Source: Bryobacteraceae bacterium (lineage in GTDB: Bacteria; Acidobacteriota; Terriglobia; Bryobacterales; Bryobacteraceae). From it: a DNA stretch of 17,645 nt. Shown piece by piece: positions 6,659 to 17,300 of this stretch. Location of the stretch: NCBI GenBank assembly GCA_025350445.1, contig JANXXV010000928.1:1-17645 (forward strand). The letters run 5' to 3'. The stretch's first letter is position 1. The number at the start of each line of letters is the position of its first letter. A program made the position numbers and the translations under genes. The notes under the pieces are model-generated. The model saw only the letters and a program-made list of their open reading frames with translations, was not told where the DNA came from and did no database searches.

Positions 6659-7564
6659 ATGTCAAAAACTATTCTTTCCATTGCGGTGATTTCACTCGCC
6701 GCGTCGGGCAGCGCCTTCGCGCAACTATCGCCGGCGGCCACCTCGGCCGTGCAGTTCGCCAACAACTACGCCATCACGCCGAACGTCACTTATCTGGTGG
6801 CGAATAATTACGAGGCGAAGCTGGATGTTTACGCTCGCCGCAACACTGCCGGGCCGCAGCCGACGCTGATCCATATTCATGGCGGCGGTTGGACCGGCGG
6901 AACGAAAGAAGCCGCGCTATCGTTCCTGATGCCGTGGTTTGAGATGGGGTGGAACGTAGTGAACGTGGAATACAGGCTGGCCAAAGTCTCACTGGCGCCA
7001 GCCGCAGTGGAGGACTGCTTGTGCGCGCTGCGCTGGATCGCGGCGAACTCCAAGCAGTACAATCTGGACACGACACGGCTGGTAGTCACTGGAGATTCAG
7101 CAGGCGGGCATCTGGCGCTGACAACCGGCATGATTCCCGAGAGCGCCGGCCTGGACCGCGAGTGCCCCGGTGTACCGCTGCCAAAGATTGCGGCCATCGT
7201 GAACTGGTATGGCATTACCGATGTGGGCGATCTTCTGGACGGCCCGAACCGGCGCGCGTACGCAGTGGCGTGGCTATCGAGCAAGCCGGATCGCGACGAG
7301 CTTGCGAAACGCCTGTCGCCGTTGACCTACGTGCGGCCGGGCTTACCTCCGATTCTGACGATTCACGGCGATGCCGATCCAACCGTTCCTTACACCCACG
7401 CATTGCGTTTGCAGGAAGCATTGGAACGGGCCGGGGTGCCGCACCAACTGCTCACCATTCCCGGCGGCAAGCACGGCAATTTCAATCCGGACGAACGCCT
7501 GAAAGTATTCAGCACCATCCGCGAGTTCTTAACAGCGAATCATCTCCCGGCACAAAACCCATGA
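6659..7564 (+). CDS. Secreted alpha/beta hydrolase (BD-FAE / HSL-like esterase)
   Basis: This is a 301-aa protein. A Sec signal peptide (MSKTILSIAVISLAASGSAFA) ends near residue 21. The oxyanion loop HGGGW is at 74-78, the nucleophile elbow GDSAGG at 145-150 with S147, the acid D240 in HGDADPTVP, and the catalytic H272 in GGKHGNF. The triad is complete and the order matches the BD-FAE/esterase-lipase group that removes acyl or feruloyl-type esters, often from plant polysaccharides. The substrate is inferred only from the family. It starts 3 nt after the mutarotase-like gene, and its stop overlaps the GDSL start as ATGA (7561-7564), so the three genes are almost certainly cotranscribed. Confidence 0.88.
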   Translation: MSKTILSIAVISLAASGSAFAQLSPAATSAVQFANNYAITPNVTYLVANNYEAKLDVYARRNTAGPQPTLIHIHGGGWTGGTKEAALSFLMPWFEMGWNVVNVEYRLAKVSLAPAAVEDCLCALRWIAANSKQYNLDTTRLVVTGDSAGGHLALTTGMIPESAGLDRECPGVPLPKIAAIVNWYGITDVGDLLDGPNRRAYAVAWLSSKPDRDELAKRLSPLTYVRPGLPPILTIHGDADPTVPYTHALRLQEALERAGVPHQLLTIPGGKHGNFNPDERLKVFSTIREFLTANHLPAQNP

Positions 7565-8304
7565 AATTAACCAGACTCACTCTACTTTTCACAGCGCTTG
7601 GCTGGTCCCAGGAAGTGGCGGCTCCGCCTGACGCCGCAAAGCTGCAGGCCGAAGTTCAGCGTAGCGCGAAAATCTTGAAGGACTGGGCGAACCTGGGCAG
7701 GTATCGCGCCGACAACGCCACGGTTACAGGCACGGCCGTGGTATTCATGGGCGATTCCATCACGGATGGCTGGGGCAAGAAGTACGGCGGCCAGTTCTTC
7801 CCGGGCCAGCCATACCTCAATCGCGGCATCGGTGGACAAACCACTCCGCAGATGTTGATCCGCTTCCGTCCCGATGTAATCGCGCATCATCCAAAGGTAG
7901 TGGTGATTCTGGCGGGGACGAACGACATCGCCGGGAACACCGGCCCTTCCACACTGGAAGCGATTGAGGACAATCTGATGTCGATGGTGGACCTGGCCCA
8001 CGCGAATGGGATCAATGTGGTGTTCTCGTCGGTGATGCCGGTTTGCGACTACATCAAACCGCAGACCGTGCGCCGTCCGCCGGAGCGGATTATCGCTCTG
8101 AACGCGTGGATGAAAGAGTACGCGGCGAAGAAAGGCCTGGTGTATCTGGACTACTACACTCCCATGCTGGACGACAAGCAGATGCTGAAGCAGGAGCTTA
8201 CGTTTGACGGACTGCACCCCAATGACGCGGGTTACGAAATCATGGCGCCGCTAGCCGAGAAGGCCGTGGCGGCCGCGTTGAAGATGGGCAAGCCGCGCAA
8301 ATAA
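7561..8304 (+). CDS. SGNH/GDSL-type esterase or lipase, secreted
   Basis: This is a 247-aa protein. All SGNH blocks are present: GDSIT at 64-68 with nucleophile S66, RGIGGQT at 88-94 with the oxyanion Gly, GTND at 119-122 with N121, and FDGLHPN at 215-221 with D216 and H219. 'NRGIGGQTTPQM' and 'PKVVVILAGTNDIAG' resemble the acetylhydrolase / rhamnogalacturonan-acetylesterase-like branch. The N-terminus (MKLTRLTLLFTALGWSQE) is a short signal peptide. The frame is open far upstream, but the ATG at 7561 overlapping the previous stop gives the expected signal and family length. Translational coupling with the upstream hydrolase is likely. Two esterases in one operon suggest deacylation of one complex substrate, which is inference. 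Confidence 0.9.
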   Translation: MKLTRLTLLFTALGWSQEVAAPPDAAKLQAEVQRSAKILKDWANLGRYRADNATVTGTAVVFMGDSITDGWGKKYGGQFFPGQPYLNRGIGGQTTPQMLIRFRPDVIAHHPKVVVILAGTNDIAGNTGPSTLEAIEDNLMSMVDLAHANGINVVFSSVMPVCDYIKPQTVRRPPERIIALNAWMKEYAAKKGLVYLDYYTPMLDDKQMLKQELTFDGLHPNDAGYEIMAPLAEKAVAAALKMGKPRK

Positions 8305-8310
8305 CCTGGT

Positions 8311-8384
8311 ACCGCTCCCTCACGGTCACGGCTCGGTGACCCGATTCGGCGATAAAAGCCGAGCCGTGACCGTAAGGGAGCGGT
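8311..8384. repeat. Long palindromic intergenic element, probably REP-like and/or bidirectional terminator
   Basis: The left arm 8311-8336 (accgctccctcacggtcacg then gctcgg) is the reverse complement of 8359-8384 over 26 bp, with a single mismatch (c at 8321 against a at 8374). The loop is 22 nt (8337-8358) and contains a short run of A. It fills nearly the whole gap between the convergent GDSL and DUF1501 genes, with the right arm ending 3 nt before the DUF1501 stop codon. No T-tract follows either arm, so it is not a classical Rho-independent terminator. The arm sequence resembles a palindrome I recall as frequent between genes in Solibacter-type genomes, but that could not be checked here. 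Confidence 0.8.
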
Positions 8385-8387
8385 GCG

Positions 8388-9788
8388 TTACGCGAGTAAT
8401 TGCGGCACAACGATGCCGTGAACGTCGGTCAAGCGGAAGTCGCGGCCCTGGAATCGATAGGTCAACTTCTTGTGATCGAATCCGAGCAACTGCATAATCG
8501 TCGCATGCAGATCGTGAACGTGGACCTTGTCCTTCACCACATTGAAGCCTAGCTCATCGCTTTCACCCAAAGTGATTCCGGGCTTGATGCCGCCGCCCGC
8601 CATCCACATGGTGAACGCATTCGGGTGATGGTCGCGGCCATCGTTTCCGCCCTGCACCATCGGCGTGCGGCCGAATTCGCCACCCCAGATTACCAGCGTG
8701 TCTTTCAACATGCCGCGTTGCTTCAAGTCCTGCACCAGCGCCGCGCAAGCCTTGTCCGTATCGATGCAGTTCTGCTTGATGTCTTTCACCAGGTTGCCGT
8801 GCTGATCCCAGGCTTCGTGGAACAACTGCACGTAGCGCACACCGCGCTCCACCAGCCGCCGGGCCATCAGGCAGTTGTTCGCGAACGACGGCTTGCCGGG
8901 TTCCGCGCCGTACATTTCCAGAATGTGTTTGGGTTCCTTGGCCAGGTCCATCAATTCCGGAGCGCTGCTTTGCATCCGAAACGCCATCTCGAACGAGTTG
9001 ATACGGGTGGCGATTTCCGGATCGCCGGTTACATCGAGCCGCATCTGATTTAGCTTCTTCACGGAATCCAGCGAATCGCGCTGCAGTTCATTGTCAACAC
9101 CGGGAGGGTTCGAAAGATAGAGCACCGGATCGCCGCTGCCGCGAAATTGCACACCTTGATAGACGGTGGGCAGAAAGCCGCTGCCCCAGCAGGAGTTGCC
9201 GCCGCTGGGTCCTTTCTTTCCGGAGCTTGTGACAACGAAAGCGGGCAGGTCCTGCGATTCGCTGCCGAGTCCGTAAGTCACCCACGCACCCATGCTTGGC
9301 CGTCCGAACAATTGCGAACCGGTGTTCATGAGGATCTGACCGGGCGCGTGATTGAACGCGTCCGTGGTCATCGATTTCACGATGGCGATGTCGTCCACCA
9401 CCTTCGCCAGATGCGGAAGCAGTTCAGACAACTCCGCGCCGCTCTGCCCGTATTTTGCGAACTTGAATTTCGGCCCCAGCAGTTTCGAATTCGGATTGAT
9501 GAACGCCGCGCGGTACCCCTTCAATAAGTCCGCCGGGGGCAGAGTGCCATCGAACTTCGCCAACTGTGGCTTGTAGTCGAACATCTCCAAGTGGCTTGGC
9601 GCGCCGGCCATGAAAAGGTAAATGATGTTCTTCGCCTTCGGTGCGAAATGCGGTTGCTTGGGCGCCAGCGGATTATCGGATGCCAGACCTTTCACCCCGC
9701 AGAGATGGCCCAGCGCCATGGCGCCGAGCCCAACTCCACACTGTTCCAGGAACCAGCGGCGTGCGATTTGATTCGGTTTCATAGTCAT
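8388..9788 (-). CDS. DUF1501 protein, Tat-exported (second pair)
   Basis: This is a 466-aa protein. The N-terminus [19 protein letters not shown] (9-27) is a twin-arginine signal. DUF1501 (PF07394), which as I recall belongs to the alkaline-phosphatase/sulfatase-like clan, covers about 50-460. '[21 protein letters not shown]' opens it at 54-74. Putative metal-site motifs follow: WDQHGN (327-332), WGGEFGRTP (368-376), GRDHHP (384-389) and HDLHATI (425-431). '[13 protein letters not shown]' closes it. Catalytic activity has not been shown for the family to my knowledge. The start at 9788 is supported by AAGGA 5 nt upstream, lying in the last codons of the preceding gene, 1 nt away. A second ATG at 9782 is possible. 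It is last in the four-gene operon and 38-45% alike by eye to the DUF1501 protein at 12896. Confidence 0.92.
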   Translation of the reverse strand: MTMKPNQIARRWFLEQCGVGLGAMALGHLCGVKGLASDNPLAPKQPHFAPKAKNIIYLFMAGAPSHLEMFDYKPQLAKFDGTLPPADLLKGYRAAFINPNSKLLGPKFKFAKYGQSGAELSELLPHLAKVVDDIAIVKSMTTDAFNHAPGQILMNTGSQLFGRPSMGAWVTYGLGSESQDLPAFVVTSSGKKGPSGGNSCWGSGFLPTVYQGVQFRGSGDPVLYLSNPPGVDNELQRDSLDSVKKLNQMRLDVTGDPEIATRINSFEMAFRMQSSAPELMDLAKEPKHILEMYGAEPGKPSFANNCLMARRLVERGVRYVQLFHEAWDQHGNLVKDIKQNCIDTDKACAALVQDLKQRGMLKDTLVIWGGEFGRTPMVQGGNDGRDHHPNAFTMWMAGGGIKPGITLGESDELGFNVVKDKVHVHDLHATIMQLLGFDHKKLTYRFQGRDFRLTDVHGIVVPQLLA

Positions 9789-9789
9789 C

Positions 9790-12700
9790 CTATTCCTTGG
9801 TAATGGTCTCGTCCAGATTCAACAGCACCCGCGAGACCGCGGTCCATCCGGCCAGTTGCGCGGGTGTAGTTCCTTTCGGCAAGGCCGGAGGCTTGGCTGG
9901 ATCCGCCGCCGCCAGATTCCACGGCTTCGCGCCGCTACTTTCGAAATGCTTCGTTTCTTTGGTGAGCAGGCTGGTGAGTTCCGCGGTCTCCGAAGCGGTC
10001 GGCTTTCTGGACAAGCAGCGCCGCACCGCATAGGCGATTCGCTGCTCATCGTTCTTTCCGCCTTCCTGCAAAGTGCGCAAGGCCAACGCGCGCGCCGATT
10101 CCAGGAACATCGGTTCATTCAATGTGGTGAGAGCTTGCAGCGGAGTGTTCGATCGGGAGCGGCGCACGCAAGAAATATCGCCGTTGGGCGCATCGAAAAC
10201 CTGAAGCATCGGGTACGGAATCGAGCGGTAACGGAATGTATACAGCGCGCGCCGGTATCGTTCGTCGCCCTTTGCTTCAATCCAGACTTTCGGGCCGTAA
10301 CTGGCCGGTGGCAGGAACAGGAACTCGGGAGCCGGCGGATTCACGCTGGGGCCGCCCACCTTCGGGTTCAACAAGCCGCTTGCAGAAAGCGCGATGTCGC
10401 GAACAATCTCCCCTTCCACGCGGAAGCGGGGGCCGCGCGCCAGCAGGCGGTTGTAGGGGTCTTTCGTGTAGAGACCGGGCGTCACCTTTGACGACTGCTT
10501 GTAAGTGGCGGACGAGACAATCAACTTGTGTACGGCCTTCATGCTCCAGCCGCGTTCCATGAATTCCACCGCGAGCCAATCCAGCACCTCAGGATGCGAA
10601 GGAGCTTCACTCTGTTTCCCAAGGTCTTCACTGGTGCTCACCAGGCCGATCCCAAAGTAGTTCTGCCAAGTGCGGTTCACCAGCGCGCGCGCGGTGGTCG
10701 GCGCTTGCCGGTCCACCAGCCAACGCGCGAACGTCAGACGATTTGAAGGCGCATCGGCGGGCAGCGGATTCAAGAACGACGGCACTCCGGGGTTCACCTG
10801 CTTGGCCGGCTTCAGAAAATCGCCGCGCGTCAGGATGTGCGTTTCGCGCGGGTCTTCACGAGTTTGCATCACCAACTGCGCGGAGCCTTCCGGATGCTGA
10901 TTCCACAAACCGGCAATCGTTGCGTTCGCATCCTTCCACTCCGGCACCGTCGTGCGCCAGTACCCAAAGACTGTCTGCGTCTGTGCAGGCGTCCGCTGCT
11001 CCGCAGGAATCGACAGGATTTCACGCACGTTCTTCGGCAGCGGATCTGCTTCGGGATTCGCTGCCGTGGTAATCGACAGCCGCATACGGCCCAAGTTGTG
11101 GTTCTGGTTATCGTCACTGTTCCAGCCGCCGTGGTTCTGCTTCAAATAGAAGATGAGAATAGTGCCCTGCGGATTGGAGATGGGCGCCGCCGCCGTGAAG
11201 ACAGCTTTGCGCGGTTGGTTGCGCAGGCCGGGCCCGGCGTCGATGCCCCAAGCCGTTTCGTCTTTGCCGTCGATAGCGAATTCAATTGGCCCGGTGACCC
11301 GGCGCTTATCGGTCTTGTCACTAAACATTGGATCCAGCACTGTCTCGGGCAGGTTGATGTCGGCAGTGGCTTTCGAGATTTTGATCTTCGTGATCTTGTC
11401 GGGAGCGTCCGCCGGGGCGGCTTCCACTTCAAATTCCGTGAGCGCCCCCGTGCCCTTCAAAGAGCGCCCGGGCCCACCCAGCGGCAGGTTCGGATCGTTC
11501 AACAATTCCAACCGAAATGCCGTGATGTTCTGAACGTCCGTCTTCACCGTCATCTTCACCTTATGCTTCGTCGGCGCGTAGCCTTGCGCCAGCAGTGAAC
11601 CATCCTTCATCGGAATGTACTTCTGTCCGCCGTTGGAAATGTCGTCAACTTCCGGCTTCACTACCGTCCATTCGGGCTGTCCGGTTTTCACTTGCGTTTC
11701 CCAAGCTGCCATGCGGTTCTGCCAATCCGGAGTGCGATGCTGTATATCCGCTTCCACCTCTTTCATGCGCCTGAACAGATCGCTGCGCATGCGCTGTTCG
11801 TCCGGCGTGTAGACCGGAATATTCGCCTCGTGCGAGTTATTCAGGAACGCGAAGATCTTGTAGTACTCTTCCTGCGTGAGCGGATCGAACTTATGGTTAT
11901 GGCATTGGGCGCATTGGATGGTCACGCCCAGAACACTCTTGCCAATGGCGTCGATGCGGTCGAACATGGCCTCCATGCGGAACTGCTCAGGGTCCACGCC
12001 GCCTTCTTCGTTGATCATCGAATTTCGCAGAAACCCAGTGGCTACCAGTTGATCCTGGGTGGGATTCGGAAGCAGATCGCCCGCCAGTTGCTCGATGACA
12101 AACTGCGAATAGGGCAGATCGCGGTTGAACGATTTGATCACCCAGTCGCGATAGGCCCACACTTGCCGGATCTTGTCTTTCTCGTATCCGTCGGAATCGG
12201 CATAACGCGCGGCATCCAGCCAGTGGCGGCCCCAGCGTTCGCCATAGTGCGGCGATTGCAATAGCCGGTCCACCTGCTTTTCGTATGCATTCCTGCTCTT
12301 ATCTTTCAAGAAGGCATCCACTTCCGCAATGGTGGGTGGAAGGCCGATCAGATCCAGCGAGAGGCGGCGCAGAAGCGTCACGCGGTCGGCTTCGGGCGAT
12401 GGCTTCAATCCTTCTTTGTCCAACCGCGCGAGGACAAAAGAATCGATCGGGTTCACTACCCACCGGGGATTGCTAACAGCCGGCGCGGCCGAACGCCGCG
12501 GCGGAATAAACGCCCAGTGCTTTTTGATCGCGGTGACCTCCGTCCCGGCGCCTTCGGGCCATAAGGCTCCCTGATCAATCCAACTCCGGATGATAGCAAT
12601 CTGCCCCGCGTCCAGTCTGCCACCCATGGGCATGCGGGCCTGGTCGCCGATGCCGGCCACGCGCTGAAACAAAGTGCTCTCGGCCGCGTTCGATGGTTGA

Positions 12701-12903
12701 ATCGATTTGCCGGATTGGCCGCCTGCAAACGCGAGTGCTTTCGTATCCAGCCGCAGTCCGCCCATCTGCTTCTGTGCGCCGTGACAAACGTAGCAGGATT
12801 CCGCGAAAATTGGCTGAACGTCCCGTGTGAAATCGATCTCCGCCTGCAAACTGCCGAGCAACGCCAGTCCAAACGCGCCTGTCTTCAAAATAGTCTTAAA
12901 CAA
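9790..12903 (-). CDS. PSCyt1-PSCyt2-PSD1 (DUF1549/DUF1553) secreted cytochrome-like protein with discoidin-like middle (second pair)
   Basis: This is a 1037-aa protein. A Sec signal peptide ([20 protein letters not shown]) ends near residue 21. PSCyt1 spans about 25-118, with heme motif CYVCH (37-41) and a possible axial Met in ARMPMGG (89-95). PSCyt2/DUF1549 spans about 148-358 and holds a second motif [11 protein letters not shown] (331-341). A helical stretch (about 366-410) leads to a beta-rich region (about 412-615) with '[19 protein letters not shown]' and '[18 protein letters not shown]', resembling a discoidin/F5-8C-like ligand-binding domain. PSD1/DUF1553 covers about 735 to the end. 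The start is TTG at 12903, supported by AAGGA 5 nt upstream and the signal peptide. It overlaps the previous gene by 8 nt. It is probably a diheme periplasmic or surface protein. Its electron partner and substrate are unknown. Confidence 0.92.
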   Translation of the reverse strand: MFKTILKTGAFGLALLGSLQAEIDFTRDVQPIFAESCYVCHGAQKQMGGLRLDTKALAFAGGQSGKSIQPSNAAESTLFQRVAGIGDQARMPMGGRLDAGQIAIIRSWIDQGALWPEGAGTEVTAIKKHWAFIPPRRSAAPAVSNPRWVVNPIDSFVLARLDKEGLKPSPEADRVTLLRRLSLDLIGLPPTIAEVDAFLKDKSRNAYEKQVDRLLQSPHYGERWGRHWLDAARYADSDGYEKDKIRQVWAYRDWVIKSFNRDLPYSQFVIEQLAGDLLPNPTQDQLVATGFLRNSMINEEGGVDPEQFRMEAMFDRIDAIGKSVLGVTIQCAQCHNHKFDPLTQEEYYKIFAFLNNSHEANIPVYTPDEQRMRSDLFRRMKEVEADIQHRTPDWQNRMAAWETQVKTGQPEWTVVKPEVDDISNGGQKYIPMKDGSLLAQGYAPTKHKVKMTVKTDVQNITAFRLELLNDPNLPLGGPGRSLKGTGALTEFEVEAAPADAPDKITKIKISKATADINLPETVLDPMFSDKTDKRRVTGPIEFAIDGKDETAWGIDAGPGLRNQPRKAVFTAAAPISNPQGTILIFYLKQNHGGWNSDDNQNHNLGRMRLSITTAANPEADPLPKNVREILSIPAEQRTPAQTQTVFGYWRTTVPEWKDANATIAGLWNQHPEGSAQLVMQTREDPRETHILTRGDFLKPAKQVNPGVPSFLNPLPADAPSNRLTFARWLVDRQAPTTARALVNRTWQNYFGIGLVSTSEDLGKQSEAPSHPEVLDWLAVEFMERGWSMKAVHKLIVSSATYKQSSKVTPGLYTKDPYNRLLARGPRFRVEGEIVRDIALSASGLLNPKVGGPSVNPPAPEFLFLPPASYGPKVWIEAKGDERYRRALYTFRYRSIPYPMLQVFDAPNGDISCVRRSRSNTPLQALTTLNEPMFLESARALALRTLQEGGKNDEQRIAYAVRRCLSRKPTASETAELTSLLTKETKHFESSGAKPWNLAAADPAKPPALPKGTTPAQLAGWTAVSRVLLNLDETITKE

Positions 12904-14302
12904 GGATGTCCTTTATGACGCTTCCATGTACGTCTGTCAGGCGGAAGTGTCTGCCCTGAAATTTGAACGTCAATTTTGTGTGGTCCACGCCGAGGCAATG
13001 CAGGATGGTGGCGTGCAGGTCGAAAACCTCCACCTGATCCCTGACCACGTTGTAGCTGAAATCATCCGTTTCGCCGTGCGTCACTCCGCCCTTGATTCCG
13101 CCTCCGGCCATCCAAAGGCTGAAGCAGCGCGGATGATGATCGCGGCCGTAGTTGTCGTCCGTGAGGACGCCTTGCGAATAGACGGTGCGCCCAAACTCAC
13201 CGCCCCACACCACCAGCGTGTCGTCCAGCATGCCGCGCTGTTTCAAGTCTTGCAGCAGCGCGGCCGAAGGTTGATCCGTCTCGCGGCACTGTCCGCGAAT
13301 CTCTTTGGGTAGATTATTATGCTGGTCCCAGCCGCGGTGGAACAACTGAATGAACCGGACTCCGCGCTCCGCCAGCCGCCGCGCCAGAATGCAGTTCGCC
13401 GCATAACTGCCGGGCTTGCGGGAATCGGGACCATACATTTCAAACGTGGATTCAGGCTCTTTCGAAAGATCGGCGAGTTCCGGCACGGAGCTTTGCATCT
13501 TGTACGCCATCTCGTATTGAGAGATGCGCGTGGCGATTTCCGGGTCCCGATAGTCCTGCAATTTCAGCTCGTTCATCTTCGCCAGATCGTCCAGAAAACG
13601 GCGGCGTGCCGTGCCCGAATACCCCTCGGGATCGGATAAAAACAGCACTGGATCGGCACCGGAGCGAAACTTCACGCCCTGAAACCTCGTGGGTAGAAAA
13701 CCGCTGCCCCACTGCCGTTCAGCTAGCGCTTGCGTGTTGCCGCTGCCCTGCGAAACCATCACCACGAACGCTGGAAGGTCTTGCCCGATGCTGCCCAATC
13801 CGTACGAAATCCAGGCGCCGATGCTGGGGCGGCCGGCAATCTGGAAGCCAGTCTGGAAGAAGGTGACGGCGGGGTCGTGGTTGATTGCCTCGGTCTGCAT
13901 CGACCGGATGACGCAGATGTCATCCGCCATCTTCGCGGTGTGCGGCAGCAGTTCACTAAGCCACGTTCCCGATTGCCCGTGTTGCGCAAACTTGAAGAGT
14001 GAGGGCGCGGTGGGGAACTTCGCCTGATACGCCGTCATGCCCGTAAGCCGCTGCCCCTTGCGAATGGATTCGGGCAACTCAGAACCACGCAACTTCTGTA
14101 GATCGCGCTTGTAATCGAACAGATCCAGTTGCGACGGCGCGCCGTGCTGGAACAAGTAAATAACGCGCTTTGCCTTAGCGGGAAAATTCGGCAATCCCGG
14201 CAGCCCGGCGCTGGCTTGCGCATCATTCGTAAGCAAAGACGCTAGTGCAGCCGACCCGATACCCAGGCTGGATGACTTGAAAAATGATCGTCGCGTCAGC
14301 AT
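12896..14302 (-). CDS. DUF1501 protein, Tat-exported (first pair)
   Basis: This is a 468-aa paralogue of the protein at 8388-9788. The signal [20 protein letters not shown] is a textbook twin-arginine leader (RRSFFK). The DUF1501 domain begins at '[21 protein letters not shown]' (46-66). The metal-type motifs are kept at matching places: WDQHNN (325-330), WGGEFGRT (366-373), GRDHHP (386-391) and DLHATI (428-433). It differs from its paralogue at [19 protein letters not shown], which has a 5-6 residue insertion before GRDHHP. The start at 14302 has AAGGA 7-8 nt upstream, within the end of the preceding gene. It sits 3 nt after that gene, and its stop lies inside the TTG-started gene that follows. 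Confidence 0.92.
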   Translation of the reverse strand: MLTRRSFFKSSSLGIGSAALASLLTNDAQASAGLPGLPNFPAKAKRVIYLFQHGAPSQLDLFDYKRDLQKLRGSELPESIRKGQRLTGMTAYQAKFPTAPSLFKFAQHGQSGTWLSELLPHTAKMADDICVIRSMQTEAINHDPAVTFFQTGFQIAGRPSIGAWISYGLGSIGQDLPAFVVMVSQGSGNTQALAERQWGSGFLPTRFQGVKFRSGADPVLFLSDPEGYSGTARRRFLDDLAKMNELKLQDYRDPEIATRISQYEMAYKMQSSVPELADLSKEPESTFEMYGPDSRKPGSYAANCILARRLAERGVRFIQLFHRGWDQHNNLPKEIRGQCRETDQPSAALLQDLKQRGMLDDTLVVWGGEFGRTVYSQGVLTDDNYGRDHHPRCFSLWMAGGGIKGGVTHGETDDFSYNVVRDQVEVFDLHATILHCLGVDHTKLTFKFQGRHFRLTDVHGSVIKDILV

Positions 14303-14305
14303 CTT

Positions 14306-17300
14306 CTATTCCTTGGTCACCGTCTCGTCCAGATTCAGAAGCAGGCTGCCGACGGCGGCATACGCGGCCAACCCGCGCGCATCCAGAGCCGGGTCCGTTA
14401 CCGCAACGCCTTGCTTCAGGTAAGCGCCGCCCTTCCCGCTGGAAAAGTAGTCGAGATGGTACTGCAGGCTGTCCCGCAGAATCTGTTGTTCAGAAGCGGA
14501 CGGCAGGTGCCCCGTGACGGCGCGGAAGCCGTACCGCAAACGCGAATCGGCACTGGCGCCACCCTCTTTCAACATGCGCTGCCCAAGGAAACGCGCGGCT
14601 TCCAGAAAGCTGACGTCGTTCATCAGATTCAACGCCTGCAGCGGTGTGTTCGTGCGAGTCTCACGCACTACGCAAGCCTCGCGCGAGGAAGAATCGAAGT
14701 TCGTCATCATGGGCGGCGCGATGGTGCGCTTCCAGAAAGTGTAGAGGCTGCGGCGATGCAAGTCTTCGCCCGTGCCCGGCGCATAATCTCCGTCCTGCAT
14801 GTTGATTTCCTTCCAGAGACCTGCTGGTTGATAAGGCTTCACGGAAGGTCCGCCCACTCTGTCTACCAACAAACCGGCAACGAACAGAGCCTGATCGCGC
14901 ACCATCTCCGCCGGAAGCCGATTGCGCGCGCCGCGTGCGAGTAAGCGATTCTCCGGATCACGCTGGATCAGGTCCGGCGTCACCTTTGACGATTGCCGGT
15001 AGGTGGCGCTGGTGACAATTCGCTTTTGCAAGGCCTTCACATCCCAACCGGAGCGCATGAAATCCGTAGCCAGCCAATCAAGCAATTCAGGATGCGATGG
15101 CGGGTCGCCCTGCATGCCGAAATCTTCGGTGGTCTTCACCAGGCCGGTTCCAAAATACATTTGCCAGAACCGATTGACGGTCACGCGCGCCAGCAGCGGG
15201 TTCGCTGGATCAATCAGCCACTTCGCGAATCCCAGACGATTGGCCGGAGCGCCCTCCGGCAATGGCGGCAGGGCGGCGGGAACTCCCGGCTCCACCTTTT
15301 CGCCGGGGACATTGTAGGCGCCCCGCACCAGCACAAAGGTATCTTTGCGGACGGGCCGCTCATCCATCACCATCACGCTGGGAAAGGTTCTCTCCAGCTT
15401 CTCCTTTTCTTGAAGCAGCACTGAGAGCCGTCTATAAGCGGCATGTATTTCGGCCGGTGCGGTGTTCTCCAGAAAATACGAATGTATCTGAGAGGCTTCC
15501 ACCGCGGTTCTTGCGGCGTTCGGCTTTTGCGCGATAGCTTGCAGAGATTCACCCAATGCCAGCCCGGCAATTTCAGATTCCTGCAGCACGCGGCTGTAAA
15601 CCAGCACGTCGTCGATGCGGCCGTGGAACCGGCGGTCGTCGCCCCAACCCGCGCCGACGCGAAGCGGCTCTCGAAACTTAAAACCGGCGTTCCCGAAAGG
15701 ACGGTACAACGAATCCAGTTCCACCTTCACCTTGGCGGGCTTCCCGTCGATATAAACATGAATTCCTCCGGCCATTCTCGATCCCGAATACGTTACTGCG
15801 ATGTGGTATCGATGCTTCGCTTCGAGCGTTGCTTCCGTTTCCAGCCGAATCGCGTCATCAGCCCAATTGCTGGTCACGTTCACATGAACCTTGCCGTGAT
15901 TCATGTGCACACCATAGCCCTTACCCTTCGGTTGATCCGCCATCTTCGTAACGACGCTGCCGTCGGGCACCGCATCGGAATAAATCGATGCCGCGAGCGA
16001 GAAGCGATCCTCAATGTCGAATGCACCGGCTTGCAATGCTTCCACAACAGTGTTGCCGTCAAAGGAGGGAATCGCTATGTCCAGGCCCGCGGTAGGTGCC
16101 CAATACAGAGCGTCCGATTTGGAGAGAGTCTTCTCCCATCGCTTTTGCGCCTCATCGATGGAAGCGGCCTGCGACTTGAGGATCGCTTCCGAGTCGCGAA
16201 TACCTTGCTCCAGCTTCTGCATGGCGGACTGCTGCGCCAACGTAGGCGCGGGCACCAGTGGCGGCGAGTTTCCATACTTCATCGCCCGGCCCATCTCCGG
16301 AACGTTGTTGAAGTATGCGAAGATCTGATAAAACTCTTTCTGTGTGAACGGGTCGTACTTGTGGTTGTGGCAGCGTGCGCATCCCAGAGTCACGCCCATG
16401 AAGACCGTCGACGTGGTCTCCACGCGATCCACCACATACTCCACCGCGTACTCTTCCGGAATGATGCCGTCTTCCGTGTTCGCGCGGTGATTGCGGTTGA
16501 ACCCGGTGGCGATCTTCTGTTCGTTGGTGGCGTTCGGCACCAAATCACCGGCGATTTGTTCCAGGGTGAATTGATCGAAGCGCTGATTGCGATTGAAGGC
16601 GTCAATCACCCAATCGCGCCAGCGCCACATCACGCGCTCACCGTCGAATTGATAACCGTTTGTATCCGCATACCGGGCCGCGTCCAACCAGCGTTCCGCC
16701 ATGCGCTCACCATATCGGGGCGACGCCAACAGCCGGTCCACGGCAGCCTCATATGCTTTCGGCGATTTGTCGTTCAGGAATGCATCCAACTCGGCAAGCG
16801 TCGCGGGCACACCGGTTAGATCCAGGCTCACCCTGCGCAGCAGTGTCTCCTTGGAAGCTTCCGGCGACGGCGCGAGACCTTCGCGGTCCAGCCGTTCCGC
16901 CACAAACGCATCCATCGGATTTCGCACCCAGGCAGCGTTTTTCACGTGCGGAATCGCCGGCATCACGGGCGGCAGAAACGACCAATGGTGCTGCCACTTC
17001 GCGCCTTGCGCAATCCACATGCGCAGCGTTTCAATTTCACGATCCGTCAGTGAGAGGCCTGAATAGACAGGCGGCATCTTGATCGCTTTCTTCTCTGCCG
17101 TGATGCGGTGGATCAGCTCGCTGGCTGCCGGGTCGCCTTCCACAATCGCCCGCCGGCCGCCCAGATCCGATTTCGCGGCAGCCTCGCGATCCAGCCGCAG
17201 CGGAATTTTCTTGGCAGCGGCATCGGGTCCGTGACAGCGGTTGCACTTGTCGGAAAGAATGGGCCTGATGTCGCGATTGAACTCCAGCGGCCGCTCCGCG

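Noticed and set aside
6949..7560. Upstream extension of the GDSL gene frame.
   Set aside because: The extension overlaps the alpha/beta hydrolase in another frame and is Arg/Ser-rich noise. The ATG at 7561 gives a signal peptide and the normal family length.
8311..8384. Classical Rho-independent terminator.
   Set aside because: The stem is much longer than usual and no T-tract follows on either strand, so it is listed as a palindromic repeat that may also terminate.
15443..16819. A 458-codon open frame on the plus strand.
   Set aside because: It lies wholly opposite the PSCyt-PSD1 gene, whose domains are recognisable along that stretch. Its own translation shows no motif or signal.
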